Of a stretch of DNA of 64,000 nt, positions 1-10,279 are shown piece after piece; the stretch's first letter is position 1, and the number at the start of each line of letters is the position of its first letter. Position numbers and translations under genes: made by a program. Under the pieces are notes generated by a model, which was not told the DNA's origin, made no database searches, and was given only the letters and a program-made list of their open reading frames with translations. The stretch comes from Halomonas sp. (lineage in GTDB: Bacteria; Pseudomonadota; Gammaproteobacteria; Pseudomonadales; Halomonadaceae): contig NZ_JAGOBJ010000010.1 in assembly GCF_017983445.1 (NCBI RefSeq), positions 148,908 to 212,907 of the forward strand, read 5' to 3'.

Positions 1-103
1 CCCAGCGCAGGTATTCGCTGTTATTCACGTGCTGATAGGCGTCTATCGCCTCTTCGCTCACGTGAATATCGATCACAAAAGGATCGGGTAGCGCCCACTC
101 CAT
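1..103 (-). CDS. Acyl-CoA thioesterase, hotdog (4HBT) family, 3' part missing
   Basis: Only the first 34 codons are inside the window; the gene runs off the left edge. After the ATG at 103-101 the protein opens with an acidic strand (FVIDIHVSEEAID) and then AYQHVNNSEYLRW, the typical hotdog thioesterase helix start in which a DxxGHVNN-like motif holds the active-site region. A GGAG ribosome site lies just upstream of the ATG. It follows the rlmI-type gene on the same strand with a 63-nt gap, so it is probably the last gene of that run. Substrate cannot be read from this fragment; acyl-CoA or 4-hydroxybenzoyl-CoA-like thioesters are the family norm. Confidence 0.75.
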   Translation of the reverse strand, partial: MEWALPDPFVIDIHVSEEAIDAYQHVNNSEYLRW

Positions 104-166
104 CACGTTGCTCCTTATGCTTGCTGCGTTTAGCGCTTTACTCGCCCCGAAACTCTACGGTCACCA

Positions 167-1357
167 TTAATCGCGAAATACCCGTACGCCTAACGCTTTC
201 AGGTAAGACGTTTCCGGGATCGCCGGGTGTACCGGGTGGTCGGGGCCCTGATGGCCCTGGAAGATCACCTGACCATGACGATCCTGATGGCGTACCGCGC
301 CTCTAACCACATCCACCAGGCGATCTGTCGCCAGATGCATGGAGCACGACGCCGAGAGCAGCAGGCCATCACGACCCAGCAAACGCATCGCTTCACGGTT
401 CAAGCGAGCGTAGGCCCGCTCGCCGTTGGGAATGTCTTTACGCTTCTTGATGAACGCGGGCGGATCCAGAATCACCACGTCAAACTGTTCGCCGTCGGCT
501 TTAAGCGCCGCCAGGGCTTCAAAGGCATCGCCTTCGCCAATCGCTACCTGTTCCTGAACGCCATTGAGCTCGGCATTACGCGCTACTTGCTCAAGCGCCG
601 GGCCAGAAGCGTCGATACACAGCACTTCAGAGGCGCCACTTGCCGCTGCTTGAACGCCCCAACCACCTATATAGCTGAACACGTCGAGTACACGCTTCCC
701 AGCCACTTGGCTGTTGAGCCAAGCGCGGTTTTCACGGTGATCAAAGAACCAGCCGGTTTTCTGACCATTAAGCACCGGCACGACAAAACGTGTGCCGTTC
801 TCTTCGATCAACACTTCGTCGGGCAGCGTTCCTTTCACGACATCGACGCGGGCCTCCAGGCCTTCCTGACGACGCCCGCCGGTATCGTTACGGAACACGA
901 TCACTTCAGGCTTGACCACTTTTTCAAGCGCGTCGACGATTTCATCGGCCAGTGCCTGCATGCCCGCAGTATTCAGCTGCACAACCAGCACATCGCCAAA
1001 TCGGTCTATGACCAGACCAGGCAACAGGTCGCCTTCGCCATGAATCAGGCGGTAAAACGGTTTGGCATATAAACCCTGACGCAGTGACAGTGCCTGATTA
1101 AAGCGGTGTACAAACAGCGAGCGATCCAGGCGCATATCCGGGTCACGGGACATCACGCGGCCCGCAATCAGCGAGTGCGGATTGACATATGCCACGCCCA
1201 GAACTTTACCGTTGGAGGCCTCGACCAGCGCGGTTTCGCCAGCAGTGAAATTTTTAAGCGGCGTTTCTTTAATATCCACTTCGTTGGAGTAGATCCACAG
1301 ATGGCCTGCTTTCAAGCGGCGATCGGCGTTTTTATTCAAGCGCAGGCGTTGGGTCAC
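167..1357 (-). CDS. rlmI: 23S rRNA (cytosine-C5)-methyltransferase, RlmI type
   Basis: SAM-dependent enzyme expected to methylate a cytosine of 23S rRNA (C1962 in E. coli). An N-terminal PUA-like domain (about residues 1-80, with LKAGHLWIYSNEV) is followed by a central strand domain and a Rossmann methyltransferase domain with VLDVFSYIGGWG as the SAM loop, an acidic CIDAS and the catalytic DPPAFIKKRK motif; SCSMH carries the second catalytic-loop cysteine. I chose the GTG at 1357, which has GGAG six bases before it and gives 396 residues, matching the usual family length; an ATG at 1429 would add 24 unrelated residues and run into mutM. It sits 50 nt after mutM on the same strand. Confidence 0.9.
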   Translation of the reverse strand: MTQRLRLNKNADRRLKAGHLWIYSNEVDIKETPLKNFTAGETALVEASNGKVLGVAYVNPHSLIAGRVMSRDPDMRLDRSLFVHRFNQALSLRQGLYAKPFYRLIHGEGDLLPGLVIDRFGDVLVVQLNTAGMQALADEIVDALEKVVKPEVIVFRNDTGGRRQEGLEARVDVVKGTLPDEVLIEENGTRFVVPVLNGQKTGWFFDHRENRAWLNSQVAGKRVLDVFSYIGGWGVQAAASGASEVLCIDASGPALEQVARNAELNGVQEQVAIGEGDAFEALAALKADGEQFDVVILDPPAFIKKRKDIPNGERAYARLNREAMRLLGRDGLLLSASCSMHLATDRLVDVVRGAVRHQDRHGQVIFQGHQGPDHPVHPAIPETSYLKALGVRVFRD

Positions 1358-1407
1358 AACAGTCTCCAAAAGCGTAGATAACAAAGTAGCAAAGGGTGGG
1401 CCAGGGT

Positions 1408-2235
1408 TTAACGCTGACAGCCAGGGCAAAAAACGCTGGCACGCTGGCCAAGCGTAATACGCTGAAGTTCAGCGCCGCAGCGTAAACAGGGCTGGCCCTG
1501 GCGCCCGTATACATTTAGCCGCTGAGCAAAATAGCCAGGCTCACCCTGACCGCTGACAAAATCGCGTAGCGTCGTCCCGCCCTGGGTAATCGCGGCTGCC
1601 AATACCTCTTTGACGGCGGCGGCCAGCAGCTTGTAGCGCTCAAGGGAAATACGTCCGGCCGCACGACGGGGGTCGATGCCGGCCATAAACAGCGCTTCAG
1701 TGGCGTAAATATTACCCGCGCCAACCACGATACGGTTATCCATTAAAAAGGGCTTCACCGCCACGCGTTTATTGCGTGACAGTTTATACAGCCATTCGCC
1801 GTTAAACGTTTCATCAAACGGTTCGGGGCCCAGGTGAACCAAGCGCCTATCCGCCGTGCCGTCGCCCAGCTGCCAATCGACAAAACCGAAGCGGCGCGGG
1901 TCATGATAACGCAGCACATGTCCACTGGCGGTGACGACATCGACATGGTCATGCTTTTTAGGGATGTCGCCCACCTGGGCAATACGCAAACTGCCCGACA
2001 TCCCCAGGTGCCATAGCAGCGTTGCCGCATTTGGCGACTGCTGTATGGGGATTTGCAGGTACTTGGCGCGCCGGGTCAGGGTACCAATGCGCGCACCGAT
2101 CAACCGCTCAGGCAGGTCGTCAGGCACAGGAACACGCAAGCGCGGCTGACGAACAAGCACCTCAGTAATTTCCTGACCTTCAAGATAGGGTGCAATGCCG
2201 CGTTTGGTGGTTTCAACTTCGGGCAGTTCGGGCAT
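1408..2235 (-). CDS. mutM: Formamidopyrimidine-DNA glycosylase
   Basis: Base-excision repair glycosylase/AP lyase that removes 8-oxoguanine and formamidopyrimidines from DNA. The protein begins [13 protein letters not shown]: Pro2 becomes the N-terminal nucleophile after Met removal and Glu3 is catalytic. The H2TH region includes [14 protein letters not shown], and the C-terminal zinc finger is complete (CLRCG followed by CPGC at the end). The length of 275 residues is normal. It lies between the ribosomal protein genes rpmBG upstream and the rlmI-type methyltransferase downstream, all on the minus strand, but the rpmG terminator at 2313-2339 should separate it from the former. Confidence 0.97.
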   Translation of the reverse strand: MPELPEVETTKRGIAPYLEGQEITEVLVRQPRLRVPVPDDLPERLIGARIGTLTRRAKYLQIPIQQSPNAATLLWHLGMSGSLRIAQVGDIPKKHDHVDVVTASGHVLRYHDPRRFGFVDWQLGDGTADRRLVHLGPEPFDETFNGEWLYKLSRNKRVAVKPFLMDNRIVVGAGNIYATEALFMAGIDPRRAAGRISLERYKLLAAAVKEVLAAAITQGGTTLRDFVSGQGEPGYFAQRLNVYGRQGQPCLRCGAELQRITLGQRASVFCPGCQR

Positions 2236-2312
2236 GAAGAGGACCTAGTTACGATATCGGCTCATACGCGAGAGATATTGTCGCAATAAGCACCGATAAA
2301 CGCCATGCATGC

Positions 2313-2339
2313 AAAAACCCGGCATTGGGCCGGGTTTTT
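2313..2339 (-). terminator. Rho-independent terminator after rpmBG
   Basis: Perfect 11-bp stem (AAAAACCCGGC with its complement) around a 4-nt ATTG loop, flanked by A-runs and T-runs so that it could act in both directions. It lies 49 nt past the rpmG stop and 78 nt before the mutM start on the same strand. The rest of the mutM-rpmG gap (2236-2387) shows nothing else that I recognise. Confidence 0.9.
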
Positions 2340-2387
2340 CAACAGGCGCTCGCCTGCAGTGGAAGCCGATCATCATCGCTTGCGCGA

Positions 2388-2543
2388 TTACTTGATCTTG
2401 GCTTCCTTGTAGATAACGTGCTTACGGACAACCGGGTCGTATTTCTTGAATTCGAACTTATCCGGTGTGTTCCGCTTGTTCTTATCAGTGGTGTAGAAGT
2501 GACCTGTACCGGCACTGGACACCAGCTTGATCTTATCGCGCAT
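2388..2543 (-). CDS. rpmG: 50S ribosomal protein L33
   Basis: 51-residue basic protein beginning [19 protein letters not shown] and ending YKEAKIK, the standard L33 sequence of the large ribosomal subunit. It is the cysteine-free form, so it has no zinc ribbon. The start follows a GGGAG ribosome site. It comes 26 nt after rpmB in the usual rpmB-rpmG pair and is followed by a strong terminator, so the two genes probably form one transcript. Confidence 0.97.
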   Translation of the reverse strand: MRDKIKLVSSAGTGHFYTTDKNKRNTPDKFEFKKYDPVVRKHVIYKEAKIK

Positions 2544-2569
2544 GGTTTTACTCTCCCAAAAATGCTGTC

Positions 2570-2806
2570 TTAGTTGGCGTCGCCGCGCTTACGGATATCA
2601 GCCAGAACCGTCTCGATACCTTTCTTGTCGATGATGCGCATACCCTTGGAGGAAACGCGCAGCTTGACGAAGCGGTTTTCGGATTCAACCCAAAAACGAT
2701 GGGTGTGCAGGTTCGGCAAGAAACGACGACGTGTCTTACGCTGGGAGTGTGAAACGTTATTACCAGTTACCGGACGCTTGCCGGTAACCTGACATACTTT
2801 GGACAT
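2570..2806 (-). CDS. rpmB: 50S ribosomal protein L28
   Basis: 78-residue protein starting [21 protein letters not shown], the L28 signature, and rich in basic residues for rRNA binding. The start at 2806 has a strong GGAGG ribosome site; longer in-frame extensions upstream do not resemble L28 and were rejected. A good promoter lies at 2945-2973. It is cotranscribed with rpmG. Confidence 0.97.
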   Translation of the reverse strand: MSKVCQVTGKRPVTGNNVSHSQRKTRRRFLPNLHTHRFWVESENRFVKLRVSSKGMRIIDKKGIETVLADIRKRGDAN

Positions 2807-2944
2807 GAGAGCCTCCAACCGCTTGGCCAGGGTATAAGCCTGAGTGTTCAAAACTGTCGGGCAAACCGGAAGAGAGGGAGTCGACGCCGTTAACCGCCTA
2901 GCTGTACCCAAATCCGTTATTCAACCCAAGTTTAAAGGTGGCAC

Positions 2945-2973
2945 TTTATACCAGAGCACCCGACTACCGGCAA
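2945..2973 (-). promoter_or_regulatory. Predicted sigma-70 promoter of rpmBG
   Basis: On the minus strand TTGCCG (-35, 2973-2968) and TATAAA (-10, 2950-2945) are separated by exactly 17 bp, about 140 nt upstream of the rpmB start. The resulting leader (about 2807-2938) shows no recognisable ribosomal-protein leader motif. Confidence 0.65.
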
Positions 2974-2983
2974 GCAAAACCGT

Positions 2984-3013
2984 CTAAAAAGGCGCAAAAA
3001 AGCCGCTTTTTAG
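2984..3013 (-). terminator. Imperfect hairpin after radC
   Basis: CTAAAAAG and CTTTTTAG arms of 8 bp enclose a partly paired GC-rich interior, about 50 nt after the radC stop and just before the rpmB promoter. The arms carry A and T runs, so it may serve as a weak terminator, but the GC core is imperfect. Confidence 0.4.
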
Positions 3014-3061
3014 TTATTTTACCTAGACAGTCGACACAAACGCCTGCTATCTAACTACTGC

Positions 3062-3736
3062 CTATAGCCAGCCGCGCTCAGCAAAAGAGACCACGTCTCC
3101 ATCTCCCACCACGAAATGATCCAATACGCGTACGTCAAAGAGGCCAAGGGCCTCTTTCAAGCGTTCGGTGATACGACGATCAGCATCGCTTGGCTCAGCC
3201 ACACCGGAGGGGTGATTGTGGGCCAGGATAACGGCGCCAGCGCTAAGTTCTAATGCGCGCTTGGCAACTTCGCGGGGGTAAACGGATGCGCTGTCTAGGG
3301 TACCGCGAAACAGGGATTCATAGCGAATAATTCGGTGCTGAGTATCCAAAAAAATTACCGCGAACTCCTCATGGCCCAAATGACGCAGCTGAGAACTCAG
3401 ATAATGGCGCACCAGTTCAGGCGATGTCAGCGCGTTGCCACGTGCCAGCTGGCTAGCTAAATGGCGCTTTGAAATTTCAAGTGTGGCCTGTAGTTGGGCG
3501 AATTTCGCACTACCCAAACCGTGGGCGGCGCAAAAGCTTGCCTGATCGGCTTCCAATAGCGGGCGCAGACCGCCAAATGTTGTAAGCAAGTCACGCGCTA
3601 GATCGACCGCCGAGCGGCCCTGCACACCTACCCTCAAGAAAATCGCCAGCAGTTCCGCGTCTGAAAGCGTCTGTGCGCCCTTGGTTAACAGCTTTTCCCG
3701 TGGCCGCTCGCCCTCCGGCCAATGATTGATCCCCAT
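3062..3736 (-). CDS. radC: RadC family protein (JAB/MPN domain)
   Basis: 224-residue RadC. The N-terminal helix-hairpin-helix-like part ([20 protein letters not shown], then a [14 protein letters not shown] segment) is followed by the JAB1/MPN metal-binding domain with HNHPSG and the downstream D, the predicted zinc-binding JAMM motif. The name reflects an old DNA-repair assignment; the molecular activity of the family is not settled. The ATG at 3736 follows a GGGGGA ribosome site. It is transcribed away from coaBC, and the two genes share a 148-nt control region (3737-3884), in which I see no clear promoter pair. Confidence 0.95.
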   Translation of the reverse strand: MGINHWPEGERPREKLLTKGAQTLSDAELLAIFLRVGVQGRSAVDLARDLLTTFGGLRPLLEADQASFCAAHGLGSAKFAQLQATLEISKRHLASQLARGNALTSPELVRHYLSSQLRHLGHEEFAVIFLDTQHRIIRYESLFRGTLDSASVYPREVAKRALELSAGAVILAHNHPSGVAEPSDADRRITERLKEALGLFDVRVLDHFVVGDGDVVSFAERGWL

Positions 3737-3884
3737 TCATCCCCCATTACCCTGTCCGCCCAAATACACTTACCCAAAAAAGCTCAGTAAACCTAGCTTA
3801 CCTGTTATGAGCGCTAACATGCCAAATTAGTAAGACGAATGATATGGTAAGCCTCCCAAAGAACGCTCATGTGGACCCTTTGCC

Positions 3885-5147
3885 ATGGTTTCTGTTTCTG
3901 CTTCTGTTACCCCGACGACGGTATCGTCGCTTGCTGGGAAACGCATCCTCCTGGGCATTAGCGCGGGCATTGCAGCGTATAAAAGTGCATTGATCGTGCG
4001 GCTGCTTAAGCAGGCTGGCTGTGAAGTGCGTGTGGTAATGACCAGCGGCGCCCAGGCGTTTATTACCCCGCTGACACTACAGGCGTTATCCGGCGAGCCG
4101 GTACGTACATCGCTCCTTGACCCGGAAGCCGAAGCCGGGATGGGGCATATTGAGCTCGCCCGCTGGGCGGATATCGTGCTGATCGCTCCCGCAACGGCTG
4201 ACCTGATTGCCCGGCTGGTTCTCGGCATGGCGGATGATTTGCTTACCACGCTGTGTCTGGCCAGTGAAGCGCCCAAGCTGATCGCCCCCGCCATGAACCA
4301 GGCTATGTGGCGCCATCCGGCGACCCAGCGCAATGTAGAACAGTTGAGCGCTGATGGCTGGCAGCTCATCGGCCCTGCCGCTGGTGACCAGGCGTGTGGC
4401 GATGTCGGCCCAGGGCGCATGAGCGAACCCGATGCCATTTTTGAAGCGGTTACACGTCTCTTTTCTGCCCCTCTACTTGCAAGTAGCGGCCTTCACGTAG
4501 TGATTACTGCGGGTCCTACCCGCGAGGCGCTTGACCCGGTGCGTTATCTCTCCAACCACAGCTCGGGTAAAATGGGCTATGCCCTGGCGGCAGCGGCTAT
4601 TGCTCAAGGCGCCCGCGTTACACTGATTAGCGGGCCGGTCGAGCTATCCACGCCTGCTGGCGTTACGCGTATCGACGTTGAATCCGCCGAGCAGATGCAT
4701 CAAGAAGCCATGCGCCTGGCGCCTGATGCCGCGCTATTTATTGGCTGCGCCGCGGTTGCCGACTATCGCTCGGCCTCGCCTGCCGAGCACAAGCTTAAAA
4801 AGCAGGACGACAGCGACACGCTTACGCTCACGCTGATCAAAAACCCGGACATCATTGCCGATGTGGCCGCTCTGCCCGCAGGCAAGCGCCCCATGGTCGT
4901 AGGCTTTGCCGCAGAGACGCAGCAGCTGGAGCAGTACGCCCACGATAAGCTTAATCGCAAAGGGCTTGATATGATTGTCGCCAACGACGTCTCTCAAGCG
5001 GGCCTGGGCTTTGGCAGTAACGACAATGCGGCGCTTTTACTCTGGCGCACGGCGCAAGGCACCGAGCACCGCCTGGAAGCCCCACAGCCCAAAACCCAGC
5101 TTGCGCAGGGCATCATTCGTCAGGCGCTGGCGTTGCTGCCTGTTTAG
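3885..5147 (+). CDS. coaBC: Bifunctional phosphopantothenoylcysteine decarboxylase/phosphopantothenate-cysteine ligase
   Basis: Catalyses two steps of coenzyme A synthesis. The N-terminal flavoprotein domain (CoaC, about residues 15-195) shows [15 protein letters not shown] and the PAMNQAMW substrate motif, whose Asn is catalytic, plus a CGDVGPGRM loop. The C-terminal CoaB domain has [25 protein letters not shown] for CTP and substrate binding and a later K-rich strand. At 420 residues it is slightly long because of a Ser/Thr-rich N-terminal tail ([15 protein letters not shown]) before the conserved fold. It leads the coaBC-dut-algC-argB-slmA run, an order also known in Pseudomonas. Confidence 0.97.
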   Translation: MVSVSASVTPTTVSSLAGKRILLGISAGIAAYKSALIVRLLKQAGCEVRVVMTSGAQAFITPLTLQALSGEPVRTSLLDPEAEAGMGHIELARWADIVLIAPATADLIARLVLGMADDLLTTLCLASEAPKLIAPAMNQAMWRHPATQRNVEQLSADGWQLIGPAAGDQACGDVGPGRMSEPDAIFEAVTRLFSAPLLASSGLHVVITAGPTREALDPVRYLSNHSSGKMGYALAAAAIAQGARVTLISGPVELSTPAGVTRIDVESAEQMHQEAMRLAPDAALFIGCAAVADYRSASPAEHKLKKQDDSDTLTLTLIKNPDIIADVAALPAGKRPMVVGFAAETQQLEQYAHDKLNRKGLDMIVANDVSQAGLGFGSNDNAALLLWRTAQGTEHRLEAPQPKTQLAQGIIRQALALLPV

Positions 5148-5198
5148 CACCTGTTTTCAACGTCACTTTTTAATATCGTTTTGATGCTGGAGCCACTT

Positions 5199-5657
5199 AT
5201 GACTACCCGCCCCCGTCTGCAGTGCAAAGTGCTTGATGAGCGCCTGCATGACTATATGCCGCACTATGCGACCGAAGGTTCCGCTGGCATGGACCTGCGG
5301 GCATTGCTCGATGAGCCGTTGACGCTACAGCCTGGTGAATGCCAGCTCGTACGAACGGGTCTTGCCATCTATATTGAAGACCCAAGCCTTGCCGGCATGA
5401 TTCTTCCCCGCTCCGGCCTTGGTCATAAACATGGCATTGTATTGGGCAATCTGGTGGGTCTGATCGATTCCGACTACCAGGGTGAGCTTATGGTATCGGT
5501 GTGGAACCGAGGTCAGAGCGCCTTTACGCTGTCGCCTTTTGAGCGACTCGCGCAATATGTGCTCGTCCCTGTGGTGCAAGCCGAACTTTCCATTGTGGAT
5601 GCTTTTACTGACTCCACCCGGGGCAGCGGCGGCTTTGGCAGCACAGGCCGCCAATAA
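5199..5657 (+). CDS. dut: Deoxyuridine 5'-triphosphate nucleotidohydrolase
   Basis: Hydrolyses dUTP to dUMP and pyrophosphate, keeping uracil out of DNA and supplying dTMP synthesis. The trimeric dUTPase motifs are present in order: [30 protein letters not shown] (uracil pocket with the catalytic Asp) and the C-terminal P-loop-like [11 protein letters not shown]. The ATG at 5199 has GGAG six bases before it and yields 152 residues, the normal length; TTG or ATG codons 15-18 bases earlier lack a ribosome site. It lies 51 nt after coaBC, an order conserved from E. coli to Pseudomonas. Confidence 0.97.
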   Translation: MTTRPRLQCKVLDERLHDYMPHYATEGSAGMDLRALLDEPLTLQPGECQLVRTGLAIYIEDPSLAGMILPRSGLGHKHGIVLGNLVGLIDSDYQGELMVSVWNRGQSAFTLSPFERLAQYVLVPVVQAELSIVDAFTDSTRGSGGFGSTGRQ

Positions 5658-5694
5658 CCGTACTGGCCATCAACACCGACAAGCGCAAGCCCGG

Positions 5695-5726
5695 CTAACG
5701 TTACGTAGTACTAACATTACGTAGTA
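5695..5726 (+). repeat. Two tandem 16-bp repeats upstream of algC
   Basis: Two head-to-tail 16-mers (CTAACGTTACGTAGTA and CTAACATTACGTAGTA) differ at one base and end 13 nt before the algC start. Each contains the palindromic core TACGTA. They lie in the 82-nt gap between dut and algC, directly upstream of the ribosome site AGGAAGAG. They could be an operator or simply a recent duplication. Confidence 0.8.
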
Positions 5727-5739
5727 ACAGGAAGAGCGA

Positions 5740-7125
5740 ATGGACGTACCTGCTTCGATTTTTCGTGCTTATGATATTCGCGGCATCGTCGATAAAACGC
5801 TGAGCGAATCAACCACAGAATGGATTGGCCGCGCCGTGGGTGCCGAGGCGGCGGCGCGCGGCGAGCAAACCGTTATTGTTGCCCGGGATGGGCGCCTGTC
5901 CGGCGAGCGCCTGCAAGCGGCGCTGATTCGTGGCCTGACAGCCGCTGGGCGCGACGTTATCGATATCGGCATGGTACCCACGCCCGCGCTCTACTTTGCC
6001 ACTCACACGCTGCCTGAGAGCCGCTCGGGGGTAATGGTCACCGGTAGCCACAACCCGCCGGACTATAATGGCTTCAAGATCGTCCTGGCAGGAGAAACGC
6101 TGTCAGGAGAAGCCATTGCCGCGCTTTTTGAGCGCATTCAAACTGGCGAGCTAACCACTGGCCAGGGCAGCGTTCGTCAGCACGATATCCGCAGCACCTA
6201 TCTTGCGCGCATTCTGGAAGACGTGCACGTTAAGCGGCCTTTAAAAGCGGTCGTGGATTGCGGCAACGGCGTTGCTGGCGAGCTTGGCCCGCAGTTGATC
6301 GAGCGGCTAGGCGTTAAGACCACAGCCTTGTTTGCTGATATTGACGGCCACTTTCCCAATCATCACCCTGACCCCGGCAAGCCTGAAAATCTGCAGGACC
6401 TGATCAAGAGCGTTCAGGCAACCGGTGCCGATATCGGGCTGGCCTTTGATGGCGATGGTGACCGGGTTGGCGTGGTCACCCCGCGTGGCAGAATCATTTA
6501 CGCCGACCATCTTTTGATGGCCTTTGCCACCGACATGCTTTCGCGCAACCCGGGCGCCAGGGTGATTTTTGATATCAAGTGCACCGGCAATCTTACCCGT
6601 GTGATTAGCGAGGCCGGTGGCGAGCCTGAAATGTGGCGCACCGGCCACTCGCTGATCAAAGCGCGCATGCGGGAAACCAATGCTCAGTTGGGTGGGGAAA
6701 TGAGCGGCCATATTTTCTTCAAAGAACGTTGGTATGGTTTTGATGACGGTCTTTACGCCGCCGCACGTCTGCTGGAAATTCTGGCGCTTTATAACGAAGA
6801 TGCAGACGCCTTTTTTGACCGCTTTCCTCAGGATCTAAGCACGCCGGAAATCAATATAATCGTAAGTGATGAAGAGAAATTTGGCCTGATTGAAGCGCTT
6901 GCCCGCACGGGCGACTTCGGCGAAGGTATCAAAACCACGCTGGATGGCATTCGTATCGACTACGCCGATGGCTGGGGGTTATGTCGTGCCTCCAACACCA
7001 CACCTGCGCTAGTGATGCGCTTTGAGGGGAAAAACGCAGAAGCACTGGCGCGAATAAGGGAACGCTTTGCCAACGCCTTAACACGCGTTGCCCCAACGCT
7101 CAAGATTCCCGAAACGCCGGTTTAA
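5740..7125 (+). CDS. algC: Phosphomannomutase/phosphoglucomutase (AlgC type)
   Basis: Interconverts hexose 1- and 6-phosphates for GDP-mannose and UDP-glucose, feeding LPS and exopolysaccharide synthesis. The four-domain alpha-D-phosphohexomutase features are visible: catalytic phosphoserine loop VTGSHNPPDYNGFK near residues 100-113, metal loop FDGDGDRVG near 240, sugar loop GEMSGHIFFK near 325 and the phosphate-binding RASNTTPALVMRFEG near the C-terminus. The length of 461 residues matches P. aeruginosa AlgC closely, and the dut-algC-argB order is the Pseudomonas one. A ribosome site AGGAAGAG precedes the ATG. Confidence 0.95.
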   Translation: MDVPASIFRAYDIRGIVDKTLSESTTEWIGRAVGAEAAARGEQTVIVARDGRLSGERLQAALIRGLTAAGRDVIDIGMVPTPALYFATHTLPESRSGVMVTGSHNPPDYNGFKIVLAGETLSGEAIAALFERIQTGELTTGQGSVRQHDIRSTYLARILEDVHVKRPLKAVVDCGNGVAGELGPQLIERLGVKTTALFADIDGHFPNHHPDPGKPENLQDLIKSVQATGADIGLAFDGDGDRVGVVTPRGRIIYADHLLMAFATDMLSRNPGARVIFDIKCTGNLTRVISEAGGEPEMWRTGHSLIKARMRETNAQLGGEMSGHIFFKERWYGFDDGLYAAARLLEILALYNEDADAFFDRFPQDLSTPEINIIVSDEEKFGLIEALARTGDFGEGIKTTLDGIRIDYADGWGLCRASNTTPALVMRFEGKNAEALARIRERFANALTRVAPTLKIPETPV

Positions 7126-7213
7126 GCGCACTTTGGTAAGCGCAACACGATAATAATAGCCGTGAACCACGTACTATCTAGGCAAAAGAACACTGGACAA
7201 AAGAAAACAGTAA

Positions 7214-8128
<915 letters not shown>

Positions 8129-8149
8129 CCGCGACGGAGGGCTAACGTC

Positions 8150-8758
8150 ATGAGCGACGATCAAAAACCTCGCCGCCGCGAGCAGATTCTTCAGGCGCTT
8201 GCGTTAATGCTTGAAGAAGACAGCGGAAAACGGATTACTACGGCCGCCCTGGCGCGTCAGGTAGGCGTTTCTGAGGCAGCACTTTATCGCCACTTTCCCA
8301 GTAAAGCGCGGATGTTTGAAGGCTTAATCGACTTTATTGAAGAGAGTATTTTTGCGCGCATTACGCGGATTCTGGAAGACGTACCTGAGGCCACCGCACG
8401 CTGCGGCACGATTCTGGCGCTGCTACTGGGCTTTGCCGAGAAAAATCCAGGGCTTGCCCGGGTGATGGGCGGAGACGTTTTGACCGGTGAAACCGCGCGC
8501 CTGCGCCAGCGTGTTCATCAGCTGTTTGAACGCCTTGAAATGCAGCTGAAACAGATCATCCGCGAAGCCGAGCTGCGCGAAGGCCGCCGCCCGAGCATTC
8601 CCGCATCAGCGGCCGCCAACCTGTTAATCACCCAGGCGGAAGGCCGTATCTCTCAATATGTACGCAGCGATTTCAAGCGGCTGCCCACAGAGTACTGGGA
8701 AGATCAGTGGGCACTTTTAGCCAGCCAGCTCCTGCGCGCGGCGCCCCAACCGGCTTAA
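8150..8758 (+). CDS. slmA: Nucleoid occlusion factor SlmA
   Basis: TetR-fold DNA-binding protein that binds chromosomal sites and blocks FtsZ polymerisation over the nucleoid. The helix-turn-helix spans about residues 28-52 (ITTAALARQVGVSEAALYRH, then FPSKARMFEGLIDFIEESIF), as in E. coli SlmA. Length 202 residues against 198 in E. coli. It begins with a GGAGGG ribosome site 21 nt after argB and is followed by a hairpin at 8791-8814. Together with minCDE at 45.8-47.8 kb the window carries both division-site placement systems. Confidence 0.93.
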   Translation: MSDDQKPRRREQILQALALMLEEDSGKRITTAALARQVGVSEAALYRHFPSKARMFEGLIDFIEESIFARITRILEDVPEATARCGTILALLLGFAEKNPGLARVMGGDVLTGETARLRQRVHQLFERLEMQLKQIIREAELREGRRPSIPASAAANLLITQAEGRISQYVRSDFKRLPTEYWEDQWALLASQLLRAAPQPA

Positions 8759-8790
8759 CTATTTGTATTACCACGCTTACAACTACGCAT

Positions 8791-8814
8791 GTGGCCAACA
8801 GGGCAGTTGGCCAC
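8791..8814 (+). terminator. Hairpin after slmA, probable terminator
   Basis: Perfect 9-bp stem GTGGCCAAC with its complement around a 6-nt loop, 33 nt after the slmA stop. It is followed by a pyrimidine-rich tail (CCTCTTCTTCT) rather than a clean T-run, so termination may be partial. Confidence 0.55.
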
Positions 8815-8861
8815 CCTCTTCTTCTGACGCATAACTCGCTGCTGCCAAAGGAAGGCTCCTT

Positions 8862-9161
8862 TTGAATATCACCCATCTTGAACACACGGTTATCGCGCTG
8901 ATCTTTCAAGCTTTGCTTTGGCCGTTTGTGGGCCGTTGGGTGGCGGGCTCGTTAATCGTGGCGGTCTTTTTAGGACGTGAGATTGCTCAGCACGAATATG
9001 CCGGCGGAGGCGCGAATGAGGTGTGGTATCTCTATGGGCTGTTCAACCACTGGTCACTAGATTCATTTTTGGATTTTACGGCCCCGGCTCTCGCCTGTGC
9101 CTGTGTCGCATCAATCATGCCAGGCAGCTGGCTGTGGAAATACATCAAAGCGCGACGCTAG
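8862..9161 (+). CDS. Small membrane protein of unknown function
   Basis: 99 residues, beginning at a TTG with an AAGGAAGG ribosome site about 8 nt upstream. Two hydrophobic segments are visible, about residues 10-38 (VIALIFQALLWPFVGRWVAG onward) and 73-90 (APALACACVASIMPGSWLWK), separated by a polar region with LGREIAQHEYAGGGANEVW. The HEY/GGG region might be periplasmic or cytoplasmic. The protein ends KYIKARR, a positively charged tail. I do not recognise a characterised family. It lies alone between the slmA hairpin and the shared terminator at 9191-9229. Confidence 0.65.
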   Translation: MNITHLEHTVIALIFQALLWPFVGRWVAGSLIVAVFLGREIAQHEYAGGGANEVWYLYGLFNHWSLDSFLDFTAPALACACVASIMPGSWLWKYIKARR

Positions 9162-9190
9162 AAAATAGCCCAGACCCATAAAACGACCAT

Positions 9191-9229
9191 AAAAAACCGG
9201 CGCTCCAATCAATAGAGGCCGGTTTTTTT
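9191..9229. terminator. Bidirectional terminator between small membrane gene and rpoH
   Basis: AAAAAACCGGC pairs with GCCGGTTTTTT (11 bp), with CTC/GAG able to extend the stem inside the loop. A-run on one side and T-run on the other allow action for the plus-strand gene ending at 9161 and for rpoH ending at 9272 on the minus strand. Confidence 0.9.
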
Positions 9230-9271
9230 AACGATGCAAAGCTCTGGCTAGGCAAAGCTGACTATGTAGGC

Positions 9272-10138
9272 TTACGCTGCGATAGCATCGCCCATTTTTT
9301 GGCGCAGCTTTTTCATCGCGTTCTTTTCGAGCTGACGGATACGCTCGGCGCTTACACCATACACATCTGCCAAGTCATGCAGGGTCGCTTTATTATCGGT
9401 AAGCCAGCGACGCTGCAAGATATCCCGCGAGCGTTCGTCCAGACCTTTCAAGGCAAGCTGCAAGCGGCGCGTTGAGTCTTCCTCAAAGTCGCTGTCTTCA
9501 AGCTTGGTGGCCGGGTCCGCCGAGGCATCATCCAGGAAATAGGCCGGTGCCTGGTAAGCGCTCTCTTCATCGTCGTTTGGCGCAGCATCAAAGCCTGCAT
9601 CGTAAGCAGACAAACGCCCTTCCATATCGCGTACTATCTCGGGCTTAACATCGAGATCTTTGGCAATGGCATTGACTTCGTCGTTATTCAACCAGGCAAG
9701 ACGCTTCTTGGCGCTGCGCAGGTTAAAGAACAATTTACGCTGGGCTTTGGTAGTAGCGATTTTAACGATCCGCCAGTTACGCAGCACAAACTCGTGAATT
9801 TCCGCCTTGATCCAATGAACCGCAAACGAAACCAGGCGCACCCCTTGATTGGGGTCAAAGCGCTTGACGGCTTTCATCAAGCCAACGTTACCTTCCTGAA
9901 TCAAATCAGCCTGGGGCAGCCCATAACCCGAATAACTGCGGGCGATATGCACCACAAAACGTAGATGCGACAGTACCAGGCGGCGTGCTGCCTCTAGATC
10001 GCCATCATCGTACAGACGAAAGGCAAGCTCCCGCTCTTCTTCAACACTCAGCACCGAAATGCCGTTAACCGCTCGAATATAGCCCCCCAGGTCGTGACCT
10101 GGAGAAAGCTGTCCCACCGGTAGAAGACTAGTGCTCAT
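9272..10138 (-). CDS. rpoH: RNA polymerase heat-shock sigma factor (sigma-32)
   Basis: Directs RNA polymerase to heat-shock promoters. Region 2 includes [39 protein letters not shown] and the -10-binding helix region with [18 protein letters not shown]; the RpoH box (QRKLFFNLR) unique to sigma-32 follows; region 4 ends with an HTH ([20 protein letters not shown]). 288 residues from the ATG at 10138, which fits the family better than an ATG seven codons earlier. It follows ftsX after 200 nt of structured DNA, the classic ftsYEX-rpoH order. On the minus strand GAACCT-16 nt-TCTTA upstream faintly resembles a sigma-E promoter, as at E. coli rpoH P3; this is speculative. Confidence 0.97.
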   Translation of the reverse strand: MSTSLLPVGQLSPGHDLGGYIRAVNGISVLSVEEERELAFRLYDDGDLEAARRLVLSHLRFVVHIARSYSGYGLPQADLIQEGNVGLMKAVKRFDPNQGVRLVSFAVHWIKAEIHEFVLRNWRIVKIATTKAQRKLFFNLRSAKKRLAWLNNDEVNAIAKDLDVKPEIVRDMEGRLSAYDAGFDAAPNDDEESAYQAPAYFLDDASADPATKLEDSDFEEDSTRRLQLALKGLDERSRDILQRRWLTDNKATLHDLADVYGVSAERIRQLEKNAMKKLRQKMGDAIAA

Positions 10139-10279
10139 GTGCAGGTGGTCTCCCTTCAAACCTATCGTGGTTGACGTACGTGGTTGAAATCAAACCGTAC
10201 GCCTCAATTAACAACTAAGACCTTACTAAAAAGGCAAGGTTCACTTATTTCGTCTGGCGTTTATCGCCAAAGCCCTTGG

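Noticed and set aside
227-1072. 281-codon open frame on the plus strand opposite the rlmI-type gene
   Set aside because: It mirrors a well-supported rRNA methyltransferase, has no ribosome site and no family resemblance; GC-rich genes often leave open antisense frames.
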